A stretch of DNA of 64,000 nucleotides from Dipteronia dyeriana (lineage: Eukaryota; Streptophyta; Magnoliopsida; Sapindales; Sapindaceae): assembly GCA_032871835.1 (NCBI GenBank), contig CM065299.1, positions 84,697,652-84,761,651 on the forward strand, in the 5' to 3' direction. Of the stretch, positions 1-11,645 are shown one piece after another. Below the pieces are notes generated by a model. It saw only the letters and a program-made list of their open reading frames with translations, did not search any database and was not told the DNA's origin. Each line of letters starts with the position of its first letter. The first letter of the stretch is position 1. The translations under genes and the position numbers were made by a program.

Positions 1-246
1 TGTTAATTTTTTTCCTATTTTATTTTATTTTATTTTATTTTCTTACCAAAAATAGATGAAAAATTAATGTATGTTTTAAATACTTGATGAGTCACCTGAA
101 AAAATAGTTGTCAAACCATCTGAAAGTAATTTGGTCATGTTGATAATGTATAATATTTTTTTATCACTTCAGCTTGATATTGAATATACACAGCTGCATT
201 GGAGAAATATTTATTAACAAAATATCTAATAATCTTATATGGCATC
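1..246 (-). repeat. MITE-derived arm left of the LTR element
   Basis: Read on the minus strand, this stretch matches the MITE region at about 10.9-11.15 kb. The parts TTTCTCCAATGCAG, CATATTCAA-CTCAAGCTGA and ACTTTCAGA(C/T)GG occur in the same order. It also holds a short TTTTA pentanucleotide run (about 20-42). The large LTR element begins at 247, so this looks like part of a MITE or MITE cluster that the retrotransposon inserted into, with related sequence again on the far side. It contains no coding sequence. Confidence 0.6.
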
Positions 247-1156
247 TGTTGACGATGATTTTTGGATCGTTGAAAGTTAACCGCCAAACATTAACACGTA
301 AGCAGATCAAATATTTAACCAATTAAGGGTTGAATGATCAAAGCCTCTTTCTCCACGTGGATGCTATACTATTTGTTCGTAATTGAGAACAATAATGTAG
401 AAGAGTAGGAAATAAAGATAAAATCAAACATAACACATATTTTACGTGGTAAAACCCCAAGGTTGGAAAACATCCACGGTGCTGGTGCCGATGACAGTGA
501 GAAGAGATCCATTATCAGTAGAATAATTACAACACTCAATACTCACTTTTCTCTCAAATGATTGCTCATGTTTTGTATCTTTTTCTCATCTCTCATCTAA
601 GCATAAACTGTTGATGATCAAGATCATGTTCTGTTATAATGAATACATAGATGTATTTATATGGTTCGATCTAGGGTTGCCTTAGTTCTTGTCGTATGAG
701 TGGTGGATTCATCCATTATAATTTTTGTAGGATTCTAGTAATATAGTCTGTTTATGACTTATTTTTCGTTTGGTGTTTATCCTTCTGGAAGCTATGAATT
801 AGAATTCTCCGATACTGAAGAGGAAATATAAATATTCCCTTATTGGAGCATGATTCTTAGATTTAGTATCTGAGTGAATTTTCGCTCGATACGATAAGTC
901 CTGATAGGGTCATGTTTCTTATTCTGGCCGAGTAAATCTCGCTGAGTAGAGATCTTCGCTTATTAAGACTTCTTTTACTTAACGACTTTACTTGACACAT
1001 ATGCTTCTAACTTCTATATCAATTTTCTTAATGACATGTCATTGGCCAATGTCCTTCTTGTTGACTAGTGGACTTCTGATGATGTGGAATTACTATATTT
1101 CCGCATTACCCGCTACCTTCGCTGATGAGTCATGCTGACGAAAAATACATATATCA
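247..1156 (-). mobile_element. LTR (3' LTR in element orientation)
   Basis: This is a direct repeat of 9731-10625, alignable end to end with scattered substitutions and small indels. It starts TGTTGACGATGATTTTTGG and ends ACATATATCA, i.e. TG..CA. Landmarks shared by both copies include CTCTTTCTCCACGTGG, TTTTACGTGGTAAAACCCC and GATCAAGATCATGTTCTG. The flanking 5-mers GCATC (242-246) and ACATT (10626-10630) differ only by two transitions and may be a decayed target duplication. The minus orientation is inferred from the likely primer-binding side at the other LTR and from similarity to the gypsy LTR at 46845-47710. Confidence 0.85.
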
Positions 1157-3682
1157 ATACCTCATCAAATCCGCGATATGAGTTCTTGACGACTCGACGA
1201 AAGGGATTTGAATAGTTCTCCAGTTATCCTTTGGTATATTTTTTTAATTATTTGACACTCTTTCAAACCGATAATCTTCAAAACAAGTTATGTTTCTGAT
1301 GAGACACATTTTTGGACCTATATTTGTCATTGTCTTTGGGATATAGATAAAGTCACTAAGATACCTTTGATACTTTACTGTGAGATGAACTTGCACTTAG
1401 TCTGGTCGGGCCATGTCTAATCACCAAATGATCACAGTCATCTTTTAAGTGATCGACTTATGATTCTTTTTTTTCTGGCTCTCTTAAGAGAGAGGTGACG
1501 AAAGAAATATTGAGGCGGAAGATTTAGATACCTCTTTAACTCCTCCTTTCTTATACTTTTTGCCTTGTATACTTCGGTAATGCTCAAATGTGCACTCCTG
1601 TGCTAAATAGATTTGGCACATGGTATACCTTTCTTCTGTAAGGCCTTCTAGCTTTCTGCAATAAAAAAAAAACACTTTGTTTGTGTGAACATAATTATAA
1701 ATTGTTACTTGCATTTGGTTCTAATCGCATTCGATGAACTGTCAACTCTCCACCAGCCTTGATTTTTGAGATCTCTTTTTCTTATTTTATCTCGACGTGC
1801 ACTGGGATGAGCTTGACCTTTATTTATTTATTTATTGAAGAGGTAAAGAGCCAACGAGCTGAATGGAATAGTAACGGTGTGTTAAGTTATTTCCCCGAGC
1901 TGAATAGATATGGCGAGTTGAACCGCCACAACGAGCTGAATAGATTGACACTTAAGATTTGGTGCTCGGGTGCTTTTAAGTCTTTAATCTGAGTAGGTCC
2001 CAACTTTTGATACTTCACTCGGTCGTTTAAGCATCATATTTTTATTTTTATTTTTATTTTGTGCTTGCCACGTTTTGACCCCCTCCTTTTTTTTTGCTTC
2101 GCTTGCTTTCATTGCATTCTCTTTGCACGAGCACTTTTTTTCGCCACCATCATGCTCTCATCTTTCTCGCATTTTCTTCTGACTATGCAGTATTCCATAA
2201 TTCAATGCTCTTATCACCGCACATAGAATATCCTCTAGAGGCATGTTCCGAAGATTTTTTGAAGTTTAAAGGCTCAAGACAACTTGAAAATTTTGAGGTT
2301 GAAGATCGTAAGAGGAACTTGCGCAGGGTATCTCTGAGTAACGTCTTTCCTCACAAGCTGAGAAAAATATGGTAGATGTTGTTGCTCTCGGTAAGGTATG
2401 TCGTCGCTCCGTGGAGATCGTGCTTCTTAGTATCCACCCTTTAGGCCACTGCCATATATACATATTTATGGCGAGTTGGGTGCTCTTGTTCTCCATGGGT
2501 TCATGTTGCTTGGAATCTACCCCTTAACATAGTCGTCATTTATGAGTTGATGTTGATGTGCAGAGTAGGAACCATGTTTTAGGCACATAAGCTTGCTTGT
2601 TTCTTAGTTGGTCCGGGTAGACTTTCTACCTTGTTTGTTGGCCTGAGTAAAGTTTTTTTTTTTTTTAGCAGGGACATTTTAAGTGCTCGCCCTGGATCTC
2701 CCTGATCTTTTTTTCGTAGGTTAGATTCTTCCTTTTGGCCGATCATTCTTATACATCGGTCTTCTTTTTGTTTAATCTTTCTTATAAATCGATCTTCATT
2801 TTGGCCGATCTTTCTTATACACCGGTCTTCTTTTTAATCGATCTTTCTTGTAGATCAGTTATTATTTTTAGACATTCTGACTAAAATTTCTGTAAAAGAA
2901 AAAAGACATTTTATATGTATAAATATAATTTAGATTTTTGACTTGTATTTTATTTTGACAATTATTAGCTCTTTTGCAATTGCTCTCTGGCTTTTGTACT
3001 TCTTACAAATTGTTCCAGAGGCTCGCTCGGCTAACAAATAATGATTTAGGTTCTGACTTAGGACAACTTGAGCGTTTATTTTGTATTAAGAGGATCCTGT
3101 ACGTTTTTAAGTTTATACCCACTTTTAGGATTTTTACTTGATCTTTAGCAAACCAAGTCAATCTCAAAGTGTTCGGCTCAAGTGGCTCTGAACTAACGTT
3201 TGAAAGTTTTCTTACTGCTTCTACATGTACTTTCCCATTAGAGCTTTGTATCTGCACATTTTAAACTCAATAGAAACGAAATTTAAGTAGAAAGGTCTTT
3301 ACCTCCTTTTCTTTTTCTAAAAGGCGGGATTGTTGACGGTGCTTTCTTCCCATCTAGTCAATTCTTGAGCTAACAATGCTTTATTTGCACCCACTCATAT
3401 TTTTTTTTTACCGATCTTTCTTATAGATTGATCTTTTTTTTTATCTCGTTTGGCCAAGTAGTGCTCTTTGGCCAATTTTTCTAATCAATTTGGTTTACCT
3501 ACACACTCATAAACGTGTACATAGTAAAAATATTTAAATACCTTATTCTTACCGAGTGTATCATTGTTTTTTTTTTTGAGTAATTCATTGGCTTAATTGG
3601 GTCAAGTCTGACTGGTTTATCCAAGTATCTAGTTACCTTAGTCTGATCAAGTGTCTTATCAAACTTGTTGGTTTGGCTTCAA

Positions 3683-4026
3683 GAATGACCAAATATCTCA
3701 TTAAACTGATCATCTTTAGACTGACCAAGTATCTTATTAATCTGATCAGTTTTGCTTCAAGAATGATCAAGTATCTCATTAAACTGGTCATATTTAGACT
3801 GACTAAGTATCTTATTAATCTGATCAGTTTTGCTTTAAGAATGATCAAGTATCTCATTAAACTGATCAGTTTTGCATCAAGAATGATCAAGTATTTCATT
3901 AAACTGGTCATCTTTAGACTGACCAAGTATCTTATTAATCTGATATGTTTTGCTTCAAGAATGATCAAGTATCTCATTAAACTGATATTTAGACTGATTA
4001 AGTATCTTATTAAACTGATCAGTTTT
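3683..4026. repeat. Tandem array, 40-bp half-units in 78-bp dimers
   Basis: The landmark GAATGA(C/T)CAA(A/G)TAT recurs at 3683, 3761, 3839, 3881 and 3959, giving spacings of 78, 78, 42 and 78. Each dimer has two diverged halves, AAGTATCTCATTAAACTG and AAGTATCTTATTAATCTG, and the 42-bp step is a lone half-unit. The array is open in several frames on both strands, which creates repetitive Ile/Leu/Lys-rich ORFs up to 182 codons that are unlikely to be real proteins. The same core recurs at 51714-51871 in the gypsy element. Confidence 0.9.
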
Positions 4027-4260
4027 TACCCAAGTGTTACTTCGAGACTCACCACAATCATACACCCAGGTCCCCGCACAAGTCGCCAAGGACGTCTCCT
4101 GGTTTTGTCTGTTATAGGGGTTTACCGAATCGTTGGGGTAGTGTATACCGGCCAATACAGATGTGCATCTCACCAGGGTTTTTCCCCGGCGGTGCCCCGA
4201 GCAGTTTTCCAGATAATCTAGTACCTCGAGTTTTCCTTTTTTAGCCAATAGGTGTATTTT
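4027..4260. other. Block shared with the gypsy element at 51.9-52.1 kb
   Basis: Just beyond the tandem array, this block aligns with 51920-52110, just beyond the equivalent array in the gypsy element. Common parts in order are CGAG(A/G)CTCACCAC(A/G)ATCATAC, GACGTCTC, GGGTTTACCGAAT, TGTGCATCTCACC(A/G)GG, and a CCCCGGCGGTGC / CCCGATGGTGC step. It is non-coding. The conserved position next to the array and opposite the pol side suggests a part of the element that is kept for a non-coding reason, but that is inference. Confidence 0.75.
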
Positions 4261-7200
4261 CACCTAATCGGCTCAACGAGCGTGCTACTTTAGCTTCTCA
4301 ACCCCTTTCAAACACTTTTCATCCACCCTTCACAATTTTACGGTGCCTGAGTTCTTATTATCATATCATTATCATATGTTTTTATTATCATATGATTATT
4401 GTTTCATATGTTCTTATTGTCATATGCTTACATTTTTGGAGGCCTTTGTTGGTGAAGATTTTGGCCCCCTTTTGTCTTCCTTTTTTTTTGTAGTGCTGGT
4501 TTCTCATAGACCTTTTTTTTTTTTTACTATAGATGCTTGTTGAGGAGTTTCTTTCTTTCTTCCAATTTCTATATGCACCGAGATAAAAATCTTTTTGTTC
4601 ATATTAAGACTAAACGCGATTTCTGTGCTAAATTTTCATCTTGTCTTTCTTTGTTAAACACGTGAGTAACATTTATATAAATATATATATTTTAATAATG
4701 CAGAACAAAAATAGTTGGATCCATGCATGTTATTAGTGACGGCTGTTGTTCGGGATATTGTGCCCATGAATTCTTCATGGATGACGCTTTGTATAATAAA
4801 CGTGGTATGCATTTTGCATGTAATAAATAATCATACAATGCATGCATGGTTTAATATTAGGAGAAACATGCAAAGGCTATATGCGTTACATACTATGTTG
4901 GAAGCATAGTAAGAAATCTCAATAAATAAGGGTGAAGAAATTGTTTCACAATCCTTTACCTCATCGTTATCGTTATTCGGCCGTGTAGTCTAAAGAATTT
5001 TGATGCATCTGCTAGACATCAAATAATTAGACAATAAACTAGATTTTACCTTTAACTGTGTTGGTGGGTGTTTCCATCTTTGATGTAGAGTTGTGATGCT
5101 CCGAATATCGTCAAACATTCCATAAAGACTTTCCTTGAATTGCAACGATCCATCTAATTCCTTTTCTTTTTTGGCAAAGAATGATGGTTGCGAGCAATCT
5201 TTTGATCAAACCACCAAGACTTTATTGATCTGTTGCTATTCGATTTTTTGCATATGCTGAGAGGTAGTGATTGATCCACAGACTTTTGTCTTATACTCCA
5301 ACTTCCATTCTAGTTCATCTTTTTTTATATAAAAAATATATACATATATCAGTTGATGGAGATACGATTTTGCTACAACTACTTTGCAATTGCGATTTTT
5401 TTATATATATATCATGTCGCCTGCTCATTTGTTGTATATGCTACCCCGGTAGCCCCCCAGTAATTTAATTCGAATATAGTGCTTTTAACATCGCATCCTT
5501 TTTTTCTTCTTCTTTTTAGATGCTTTGCTAAGTAGCCGGTCGGGGTATCTAATAGAGCAGCGGCTTGAAATATCTATAATGGTTGAAAACTTCTGGTGAA
5601 ATGAACAGTTGTGATGAGCTGAATGGTTCCACCAAATTGAACAGCTGCGGCGAGCCAAATAGGATGACACTCAAATTTGACTACTTTATTCGCCAAATGT
5701 TTATAGGAAAGTTTTTTTCGAGTAATCGTAGTGAGGTGTCATAAGTGATACAATCATCTTTTAGTTGCCACACATGGTTTTGATCGACTGACTATATTGC
5801 AGCTCATTTGAGCGGTCTGAAGTTTGTGAGGTTTTTGTAAAGCCATTTAAGCTTCTGCCTGTCGATGGCTCACCGTACAATTTGGATTGTTCATTGTTAT
5901 GTTAAATCCGAAAAGCCTTTAGAAAACAATTTTTCGAGTTGAATCTGATCAATCTTTCACGACTTCAAAGTCTAGTTGCTTAACTTGTAACTTCTTCGGT
6001 TGTCGGTTTACCTAATAAAAGATAGCTTATTCGACTTTAGTTGGTGACAACACTCATTGAGGTGAAATTTTGAGGTAAACTTTTCTTCAAGTGCATCTTG
6101 CTTTCTTTTACCGAACTGTGTTTACGAATTCGCTTGCTTGCGCATCTCCTGGTGATGATACAACAAAACCAACCCCCTAACATCCCTTTCTCAATTTTTT
6201 TCAGACTTGCTAGAGCATCTCGGGTGTTTCATATTTTTATGTTGCAGTCGACGGGATGCTCTTGATTTCTGTGGATGCAACCCATTGTAATGAATCCTTT
6301 AAGTTAATCTTCGACTTCTCTTCTCGGTTGATCTTTTCCATAGACCAAGCTTTTTTTTTTATGCCTGGATCTTCTCGTCTATTTGGGTGAATCTAAGACT
6401 CATCTTAACGTTGTTTAGCTTTGCTCAGATCCTTTTATCTTTGAGTGGTTCATACTAACGGTCGGATCCTCTCTCGGCTTTGCTTGGATCCAACTTTGAG
6501 CGAATCTTACTAACGCTCGGATCCTCTCTCTGTAATTGATTTGGTTGGTGTCTGGACCCTTTGCTCGGGTTGATATTCGACCGTTAATTTTGGATGGAGT
6601 TTTTGACAAATCAGATCTTTACCTTTGACTGATTAGAAACTTTAATCGACCATATTTTATCTTTGGCTGACCATAGTTTTGGCCGAACATGTTCTATCTT
6701 TCGACCATATTTTATCCTTTGCCTACTAGATTTTATCTTTAGCTGACCAGAAACTTTAAATGACCAGATTTTGTCGAACAGGTTCTTTCACCCAGTGTAC
6801 GTGGTGCCAACCGGTAATTGATGAATGTGGTTACTATTTGGAGTTTTCCTGACCTGTCCGATCAAGATGCTTTTGGAAAGCAACCTAATCTGAGTCGAAC
6901 CTCAAACCTTTCACAATAAAAATTCTCAACAAATTGTTATTCAAAGGACGATATTTTATGACCGTTTTTGTGGAGTGACCCTTACTCAGATTCTTTTTTT
7001 TTTTTAAAAAAAAACATCTGTCGAGCTCCATTTACGGTTTTGGAGTATAAATAATAAGATACGCTTGCTCAGCTAATAAAAGATAACGATTAGTCATAAA
7101 CGAGTTCTATTTGTACAAAGCATAACATATTTGATAAAGAGCATAATCTTTATATTAGTGGGAGAGATCAAACTCGGATTGATAAAGGTAGTTTTTAGCA

Positions 7201-8768
7201 ATGCAAGACCAATGTTATTCTTCCATCTCTGATCGAGTCACCTAGGTTATACAGTTTCTTATTTGTTGAAACCTTTAAGCACGTCGAGATGAAATTCGAT
7301 TCCAGCATGCCGAGGCAAGACTCGATTCCTAAGCTAGCATTCTCAACTTAATTTTTATACCAAGCATGTGAATAGAGTTCGCACAAGTAATAATAATCAT
7401 GCATTTTAGGAGACCAAATAATTGGGAGCGATCAACTCATACATGGTACTATTAATGATTGGTGTTGAAATTCGACATCTATAAATCTATGATAGATAAT
7501 ATGCGTGTAAGAGTCATACAAGTTGTACAAACTAATTAAGCATGTATTACATGTTCGTAGACTTATGCACGCATATTATGTAAATATGTATAAATAACTT
7601 GTGTGTGCAATATAACATAAAGAGAATTGCATAAGAGTTATGCATATTGAAATTATAACAATACGAAGAAGTAGACATAATTTAATATATCTAGACCTAT
7701 CAGCGATTCAACCCTTTCTTTTCTTTTGAATGTCAAATATAATTGGTGGCTCTGTGTGTGCTTACTAAAACGATAATAATAAAAAGTTAGAATTGATGCA
7801 CACAAGTCATGGGTTTTAACTAATTGGACTCCACTGTTAGGTAGTTTTAGTTGCCTAAGAATATAATTGCCTTGTATCAAACTTGACCTCTGTTGCAAAC
7901 AACAAATTCTCATGTCTATTTGATTAAAGGATTGATTCGGCTAGACTTAATATTGCTTGATCAATCCAAACGACACAAATATTCAATTATCAGTCTACAT
8001 GTTCTAGCTCATAAAAATTACGCAGCATAGCTTTTTATACGTTCCCAAATTAGGACGATTTGCTTACAAAATTAATAGAAATAAATATATTGACAGAGTA
8101 TCATGAATTATACTAATCAGCAGCAGATTTAGTATATAAAAATGAGCACCAAAATATATTTTTCTAAGTTTCTGATTGTGATGTAGTAAGATGTCAATAA
8201 ATAACAAATGAGCGAAGGCGTATCTTCGTGCCCGATCGATTTTGACAACTTTGTTAAGCACTTTCGGAAGTGCATTTTATCAAGATCTAAGTCCTGGTTG
8301 ATTCATTAAATAACACTTATTTGAAAGTCATTGTAAGAGACTATAATTATTTTTAAAAACATATACATAACATATCACAACACTGTTAACTATATCGAAT
8401 TGATTTTATCGCTATATTTAAATGATTTAAAAGTTTGTCCAAAACAGTTATATGCTAAATAAGCTATGTATGTCATGAACGTAGTAATTTTTGTCTTAGA
8501 CAATAAATATTAAATCATTATAAGCAAATATATATTTTCTATTTGCGTAATAAACTCATAAAATTAAATTTATGTGCTAATTGGCTTACCTCAACCACTT
8601 ACCAAGCCTGGTGTCTAGTTGTTTTATTCCTGGATCCTTTGTTGTTGGACTAGTCGTTACCGAAGAACCGAGTGAGCTTTAGCCGAGAATTGATTTTGGG
8701 TTCTTTATTTCCTATAATGTTGGATTCCAGCGTTCCGGATGTCTTCAAATATTCCTCGAAATAAATTG

Positions 8769-9440
8769 TGTTATGGACCACATAACCTCGGAAAGCTACA
8801 TGCATCTAGTTTACAACAAAATTCACGCTTTGTGATTCTGTGCTTTTTGGAGAGAGTTACTATTGTTTTAGAACCTGGTGGTCAAGTTGAAAAATCCTTT
8901 ACGAATCACCTCCATCAATGTTTCGGGGACCACATATTTTTCCACAAGTTGAACTAGATTATGAACCATATATTTTCAAAAAGGCCCATATGTCTAGTTT
9001 CTAATGATTTTTATGTCTTGCAATTTAGAGGGAGATATGTCCATTTTAGTGTTTGATGTTCAGATCATAAATCTAACCACGATCTATCTTCTTCAATATT
9101 CCGGGAGCCACTAAAACTTGCTCAGATTGACCAAGGCTACGAACCATATATGCTTGGAAATCCTTGGATGTTTAGTTTCCATAAGTTTTTATTGTTTATG
9201 AATCCGAATTTTGTGGAAGGAGATATGACTGTTTTAGTGTTTAATGGTTAGATCAGGAAATCCTTCATGAGTTGCTTGTCATAGTGTTACGGGGGCCACC
9301 AAAAATTGTACGAACCAAACTAGGTTGTGGACCATATATGCTTGGAAAGGTCTAGAGGTCTAGTTTCCAGAAGTTTTTATAGCTTGCAATTCTGAGATTT
9401 GTAGAGAGAGTTATACTCACTTTAGTACCTGAAGGTCTTC
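8769..9440. repeat. Four diverged ~185-bp tandem units
   Basis: The landmark GGACCACATAACCTCGGAAA (about 8773), GAACCATATATTTTCAAAA (8961), GAACCATATATGCTTGGAAA (9140) and GGACCATATATGCTTGGAAA (9329) recurs every 179-189 bp. Each is followed by 'TCTAGTTT' and later a 'GAGAT/GAGAGTTA..TTTTAG' segment and a GG(G/A)(G/C)CCAC segment. Units are heavily diverged, so the array is old. It lies close to the inferred 5' (PBS) end of the non-coding LTR element. No reading frame runs through it. Confidence 0.75.
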
Positions 9441-9730
9441 GTAACTTGCGACGTTTTTTGCATTGTAAGTTGTCGGAATGGGATATCAATTCTTCGGATA
9501 GATTATGGGCACCCTGAAGCTTTTTGAGAACTGCTCTTTCAATATCATACCTCTGAATTTTATCGTGAACGTGCCTCCTACTGCAAGTATTGTTGATGAT
9601 CCACCTCCTAGCGCTTCCAATGGTCATTTGCTATAGTGTTTCAAATGTAGAATCCACATCAAAATTCCTTTTGTAGTTTGTTCATGAGGGTTCCTTGAAG
9701 TTGAGTTTTGCCCCTTCCTCTAGCGCCAAT

Positions 9731-10625
9731 TGTTGGAGGTGATTTTTGGATCGTTGAAAGTCAATCGCCAAACATTAACACGTAGGAAGATCGAAGCTTT
9801 AACTAGTTAAGGGTTGAATGATCAAAGCCTCTTTCTCCACGTGGATGCGATACTGTTTGTTCGTATTTGAGAACGATAATGTAGACAAAACCAAACATAA
9901 CACATATTTTACGTGGTAAAACCCCAAGGCGAGGAAACATCTACGGTGCCGGTGACGGCGAGAAGAGATCCACTATCAATAGAATAATTACAACACTCAA
10001 TACTCGTTTTTCTCTCAGATGATTGCTCATGTTTTGTATCTTTTTCTCATCTCTCATCTAAGCGTAAACTGTTGATGATCAAGATCATGTTCTGTTATAA
10101 TTAATACATGGATGTATTTATATGGTTCGATCTAGGGTTGCCCTAGTACAATAGTTCTTGTCGTACGAGTGGTGGATTCACCCATTAGGATTTTTGTAGG
10201 ATGCTAGTAATATAGTCTATTTAGGACTTATTTCCTGTTTGGTGTTTATCGTTCTGGAAGCTATGAATTAGAATTCTCTGATACTGAAGAGGAAATATAA
10301 ATATTCCCTTATTGGAATATGATTCTTAGATTTAGTATCTGAGTGAACATTCGCTTGATACGACGTGCCCTGATAGGGCCATGTTTCCTGTTCTTGCCGA
10401 GTAAATCTCGCTGAGTAGAGATCTTTGCTTATTAAGACTTCTTTTACTGGACGACTTTACTTGACGCATACGCTTCTAACTTTCATATCAATTTTCTTGA
10501 TGACATGTCATTGGCCAATGTCTTTCTTACTGGTTAGTGGACTTCTGATGATGTGAAATTACTATATTTCCGCATTACCCGATACTTTCGTTGACGTGTC
10601 ATGCTGAAGAAAAATACATATAACA
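9731..10625 (-). mobile_element. LTR (5' LTR in element orientation)
   Basis: Partner of 247-1156. It starts TGTTGGAGGTGATTTTTGG and ends ACATATAACA. Compared with its partner it lacks a short stretch near 'AATGTAGA' and has many point differences, so the insertion is not recent. On the minus strand the sequence just outside it (9730 downward) reads ATTGGCGCTAGAGGAAGGGG, which has the form of a plant gypsy primer-binding region. The exact tRNA was not identified. The final ten bases are identical to the end of the gypsy LTR at 47701-47710. Confidence 0.85.
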
Positions 10626-10857
10626 ACATTTTTATTTTTCACAAGCCACTATTGCATTGGACACTCTGACCGTCCACTTTCAGACGACATATTTCACAAC
10701 TATTTTTTCGATTGATACAATAAATATTTAAAATTGACAATAATTTTTCATCTATATTTGATAAGGAAAAAAAATAAAATTAAAAAGAAAAAAAGAAAAA
10801 GAAAATAAAAAAATATACATGACATTACAAATAAATGTGTTTTAAATGGAAGCATTA
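10626..10857 (+). repeat. MITE-related sequence right of the LTR element
   Basis: GACCGTCCACTTTCAGACG, ATTTAAAATTGACA and TTTTTCATC-TAT--TTTG here recur in order inside the MITE at 10990-11110 as a direct copy. It is therefore a partial tandem copy of the MITE, or the right part of the MITE that the LTR element interrupted. It ends at the TTA that begins the next MITE. Confidence 0.55.
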
Positions 10858-11333
10858 GAGCATCTCCAATACAAGCGTGATTTCTGGAAAAAAAAGATGT
10901 CACGTATGATTAGTAGACATTTTGTTAAAAAATATTTCTCCAATGCAGTCGTGCATATTCAACCTCAAGCTGACGTGGCGAACAAAAAATTATACATTGT
11001 CAATATGACCGTTCACTTTCAGACGGCTTGTTACATAACCTTTTTTTAGGTTGACTCAGTAAACATTTAAAATTGACATTAACTTTTTATCAATTTTTGT
11101 TGAAATAAAATAAAATTTTTTGTTTTTTATAAGGAAATAAAATAAAAAAGAAAATGGGAAATAAAATTGGACACATCATTAAAACAAAATGTGTTTTAAA
11201 CTGAATCATTATGGATCAAATTTTAAGTTGATCGTCTATCAAATCTATATTTATACCATATATGAAGTAAGTCTCTTGACATGTCATGTCAATAATAATT
11301 CATATACAAACATTTTTTATATTGAAGATGCTC
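10858..11333. mobile_element. Tourist-like MITE with TTA target duplication
   Basis: The left end is GAGCATCTCCAAT and the right end ATTGAAGATGCTC, an inverted pair with one mismatch. TTA stands immediately outside both ends (10855-10857 and 11334-11336). A 3-bp TWA duplication and small size (476 bp) are the marks of PIF/Harbinger-derived Tourist MITEs. The interior is AT-rich with no transposase. The right end is followed by a second, diverged copy of the terminal ~120 bp (about 11337-11455, ending AGAAGATGCTTTAAG), so the terminus has been duplicated. Confidence 0.75.
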
Positions 11334-11645
11334 TTAGAGACCAAAAATTTAGTTTATTGTATATAAAATCTATATTTATACGATATTGAAGTAAGTCTCT
11401 TAACATTGTTCTCATGTTAATAATTTTGTTATCTTTTACATAGAAGATGCTTTAAGAATCAAGTTTCATTTCTTAATTCCATTTTTCATGAAATTTGATT
11501 CTCATTTATTCATTCATAATCAATAAACGTGCCACAATATTTTCTAAATTAAATAAGGGAAAAAAAGGTCAATGTGAGATTTAATAGGATCATGAAAATT
11601 ATAATAAAATTTTGCAAACACATAAAAAGAAACCTATACATGTGT

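Larger units (their letters stand above)
1157..9730 (-). mobile_element. Internal region of a large non-coding LTR retrotransposon
   Basis: This 8.6 kb lies between two clear LTRs. I see no gag, protease, integrase, RT or RNase H motif on either strand, and no reading frame of convincing length. It is instead built of repeated blocks: 'GAGCTGAATAGAT'-type units (about 1850-1950, again diverged at 5560-5690), 'GATCTTTCTTATA(G/C)A' units (about 2735-2860 and 3410-3440), CGGATCCTCTCTC units (6460-6540), 'ACCATATTTTATC' units (6645-6770), a 40/78-bp array (3683-4026) and a ~185-bp array (8769-9440). About 7.4-8.6 kb is more AT-rich and could be a later insertion. Just inside the right LTR, the minus strand reads ATTGGCGCTAGAGGAAGG, in the place of a primer-binding site. 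The structure fits a large retrotransposon derivative (LARD) that relies on proteins from a related element. The partner could be the gypsy element at 46.8 kb, with which it shares blocks. Confidence 0.75.

Noticed and set aside
1157..1200. Strong polypurine tract next to the left LTR of the non-coding element
   Set aside because: Only a weak GATGAGG is present on the minus strand, so orientation there rests on the other LTR end and on the gypsy relative.
3683..4026. CRISPR-like repeat spacing
   Set aside because: This is plant nuclear DNA and the 'spacers' are themselves repeated half-units; no cas genes are present.
3633..4221. Long overlapping open frames on both strands (up to 182 codons) rich in Ile, Leu and Lys
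   Set aside because: They follow exactly the 40/78-bp tandem array, are open on both strands and have no family resemblance.
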